Shown here: positions 63,697 to 64,000 of the stretch, piece by piece | Numbering within the stretch: position 1 is the first letter of the stretch | How the letters are laid out: each line of letters opens with the position of its first letter | Assembly (NCBI RefSeq): GCF_003350375.1 | Contig: NZ_QQAR01000010.1 | Location: 62,001-126,000 of the forward strand | Length of the DNA stretch: 64,000 nucleotides | From: Flavobacterium sp. AG291 | GTDB taxonomy: Bacteria; Bacteroidota; Bacteroidia; Flavobacteriales; Flavobacteriaceae | Reading direction: 5' to 3' | Notes under the pieces: generated by a model | Told to the model about the DNA's origin: nothing | Databases searched by the model: none | Seen by the model: the letters and a program-made list of their open reading frames with translations, nothing else | Made by a program: the position numbers and the translations under genes

Positions 63697-64000
63697 ATGA
63701 CAAACCGTATGCTTTTATTTTTCACACTGCTTATAGTTGCAACAGGATGCTCAACCTCTAAAACAGTTGTGGGTATTTATACGAGCAGGGGACCATCAAG
63801 TATGGAAACATTAAGTTTAATGTATTCGAGAGGATATTTTGAATTTTTGTATGATTTTGACGATTATATAAAGCTAAAAATCGACAACGACAGTACTTTT
63901 GTTTATAGTATAAAAAAGAAAGATTATCCTGGAAGATGGAAGGTTAAAGGTAAAACTCTTATTTTGAACTATACTGACGCTTCGAGGGAAGATCTTCAGC
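63697..64000 (+). CDS. Lipoprotein, 5' part only (cut by the window edge)
   Basis: The frame opens at ATG 63697 and runs without a stop for 101 codons to the end of the window. It begins MTNRMLLFFTLLIVATGC, a lipoprotein signal with the lipobox cysteine at residue 18. The mature part contains FEFLYDFDDYIKLKIDNDST and YPGRWKVKGKTLILNY, a pattern seen in small Bacteroidetes lipoproteins with an ordered beta-sheet. No family is recognised. It follows the atpC terminator by 57 bases. Confidence 0.75.
   Translation, partial: MTNRMLLFFTLLIVATGCSTSKTVVGIYTSRGPSSMETLSLMYSRGYFEFLYDFDDYIKLKIDNDSTFVYSIKKKDYPGRWKVKGKTLILNYTDASREDLQ

Overview
The window looks like chromosomal DNA of a Flavobacteriaceae bacterium, most likely Flavobacterium or a close relative. 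The evidence is moderate-to-low GC, type IX secretion (T9SS) C-terminal signals on three exported proteins, Bacteroidetes-type promoters (TTG, a gap of about 17-23 bases, then TAnnTTTG), A-rich leaders without Shine-Dalgarno sites, an atpD-atpC pair apart from the other ATP synthase genes, and flavobacterial families such as DUF4270, DUF4286 and an OlsF-like acyltransferase.

Region by region. 1-3.7 kb: an AT-rich restriction-modification operon on the minus strand, in the order XRE regulator, cytosine-5 methyltransferase, EVE-like/PD-(D/E)XK protein, HpaII-family endonuclease, all with overlapping stops and starts. 3.8-12.1 kb: two paralogous small secreted proteins, a GapN-type aldehyde dehydrogenase, a DinB-like protein, an OsmC peroxidase, an AraC regulator and a serine hydrolase. 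12.1-12.9 kb: tRNA-Arg(CCT) and tRNA-Asn(GTT), each followed by a degenerate partial copy carrying the same palindrome, with a GIY-YIG nuclease gene joined to the D-arm of one remnant. 13-18 kb: RseP protease and a four-gene operon (Gfo/Idh/MocA oxidoreductase, aldo/keto reductase, hydroxyacid dehydrogenase, DUF1801).

18-33.8 kb: lipoprotein, MFS transporter, beta-barrel candidate, M1 aminopeptidase with a T9SS signal, serS, a TPR protein, an Mrr-like nuclease that looks inserted, DUF4286, rsmA, mgtE, two tandem paralogs of unknown family and a dehydrogenase-VOC fusion. 33.8-47.9 kb: OlsF-like lipid acyltransferase, exonuclease III, OmpA-family lipoprotein, PQQ-type sugar dehydrogenase, DUF4139 protein, an AsmA-like/GT51 glycosyltransferase, radA, an esterase-fold protein lacking its serine nucleophile, a flippase-like protein, panD and panC. 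47.9-64 kb: a GT5 N-domain protein, DUF4270 lipoprotein, glmS, an MtfA-like peptidase, a giant T9SS-secreted modular protein broken by a one-base frameshift, atpD-atpC, and the start of a lipoprotein cut by the window edge.

Most genes are housekeeping or cell-envelope functions. The accessory material is the restriction-modification operon, the tRNA/GIY-YIG locus, the Mrr-like gene and several families of short palindromic intergenic repeats. No CRISPR array, insertion sequence, rRNA or prophage was seen.
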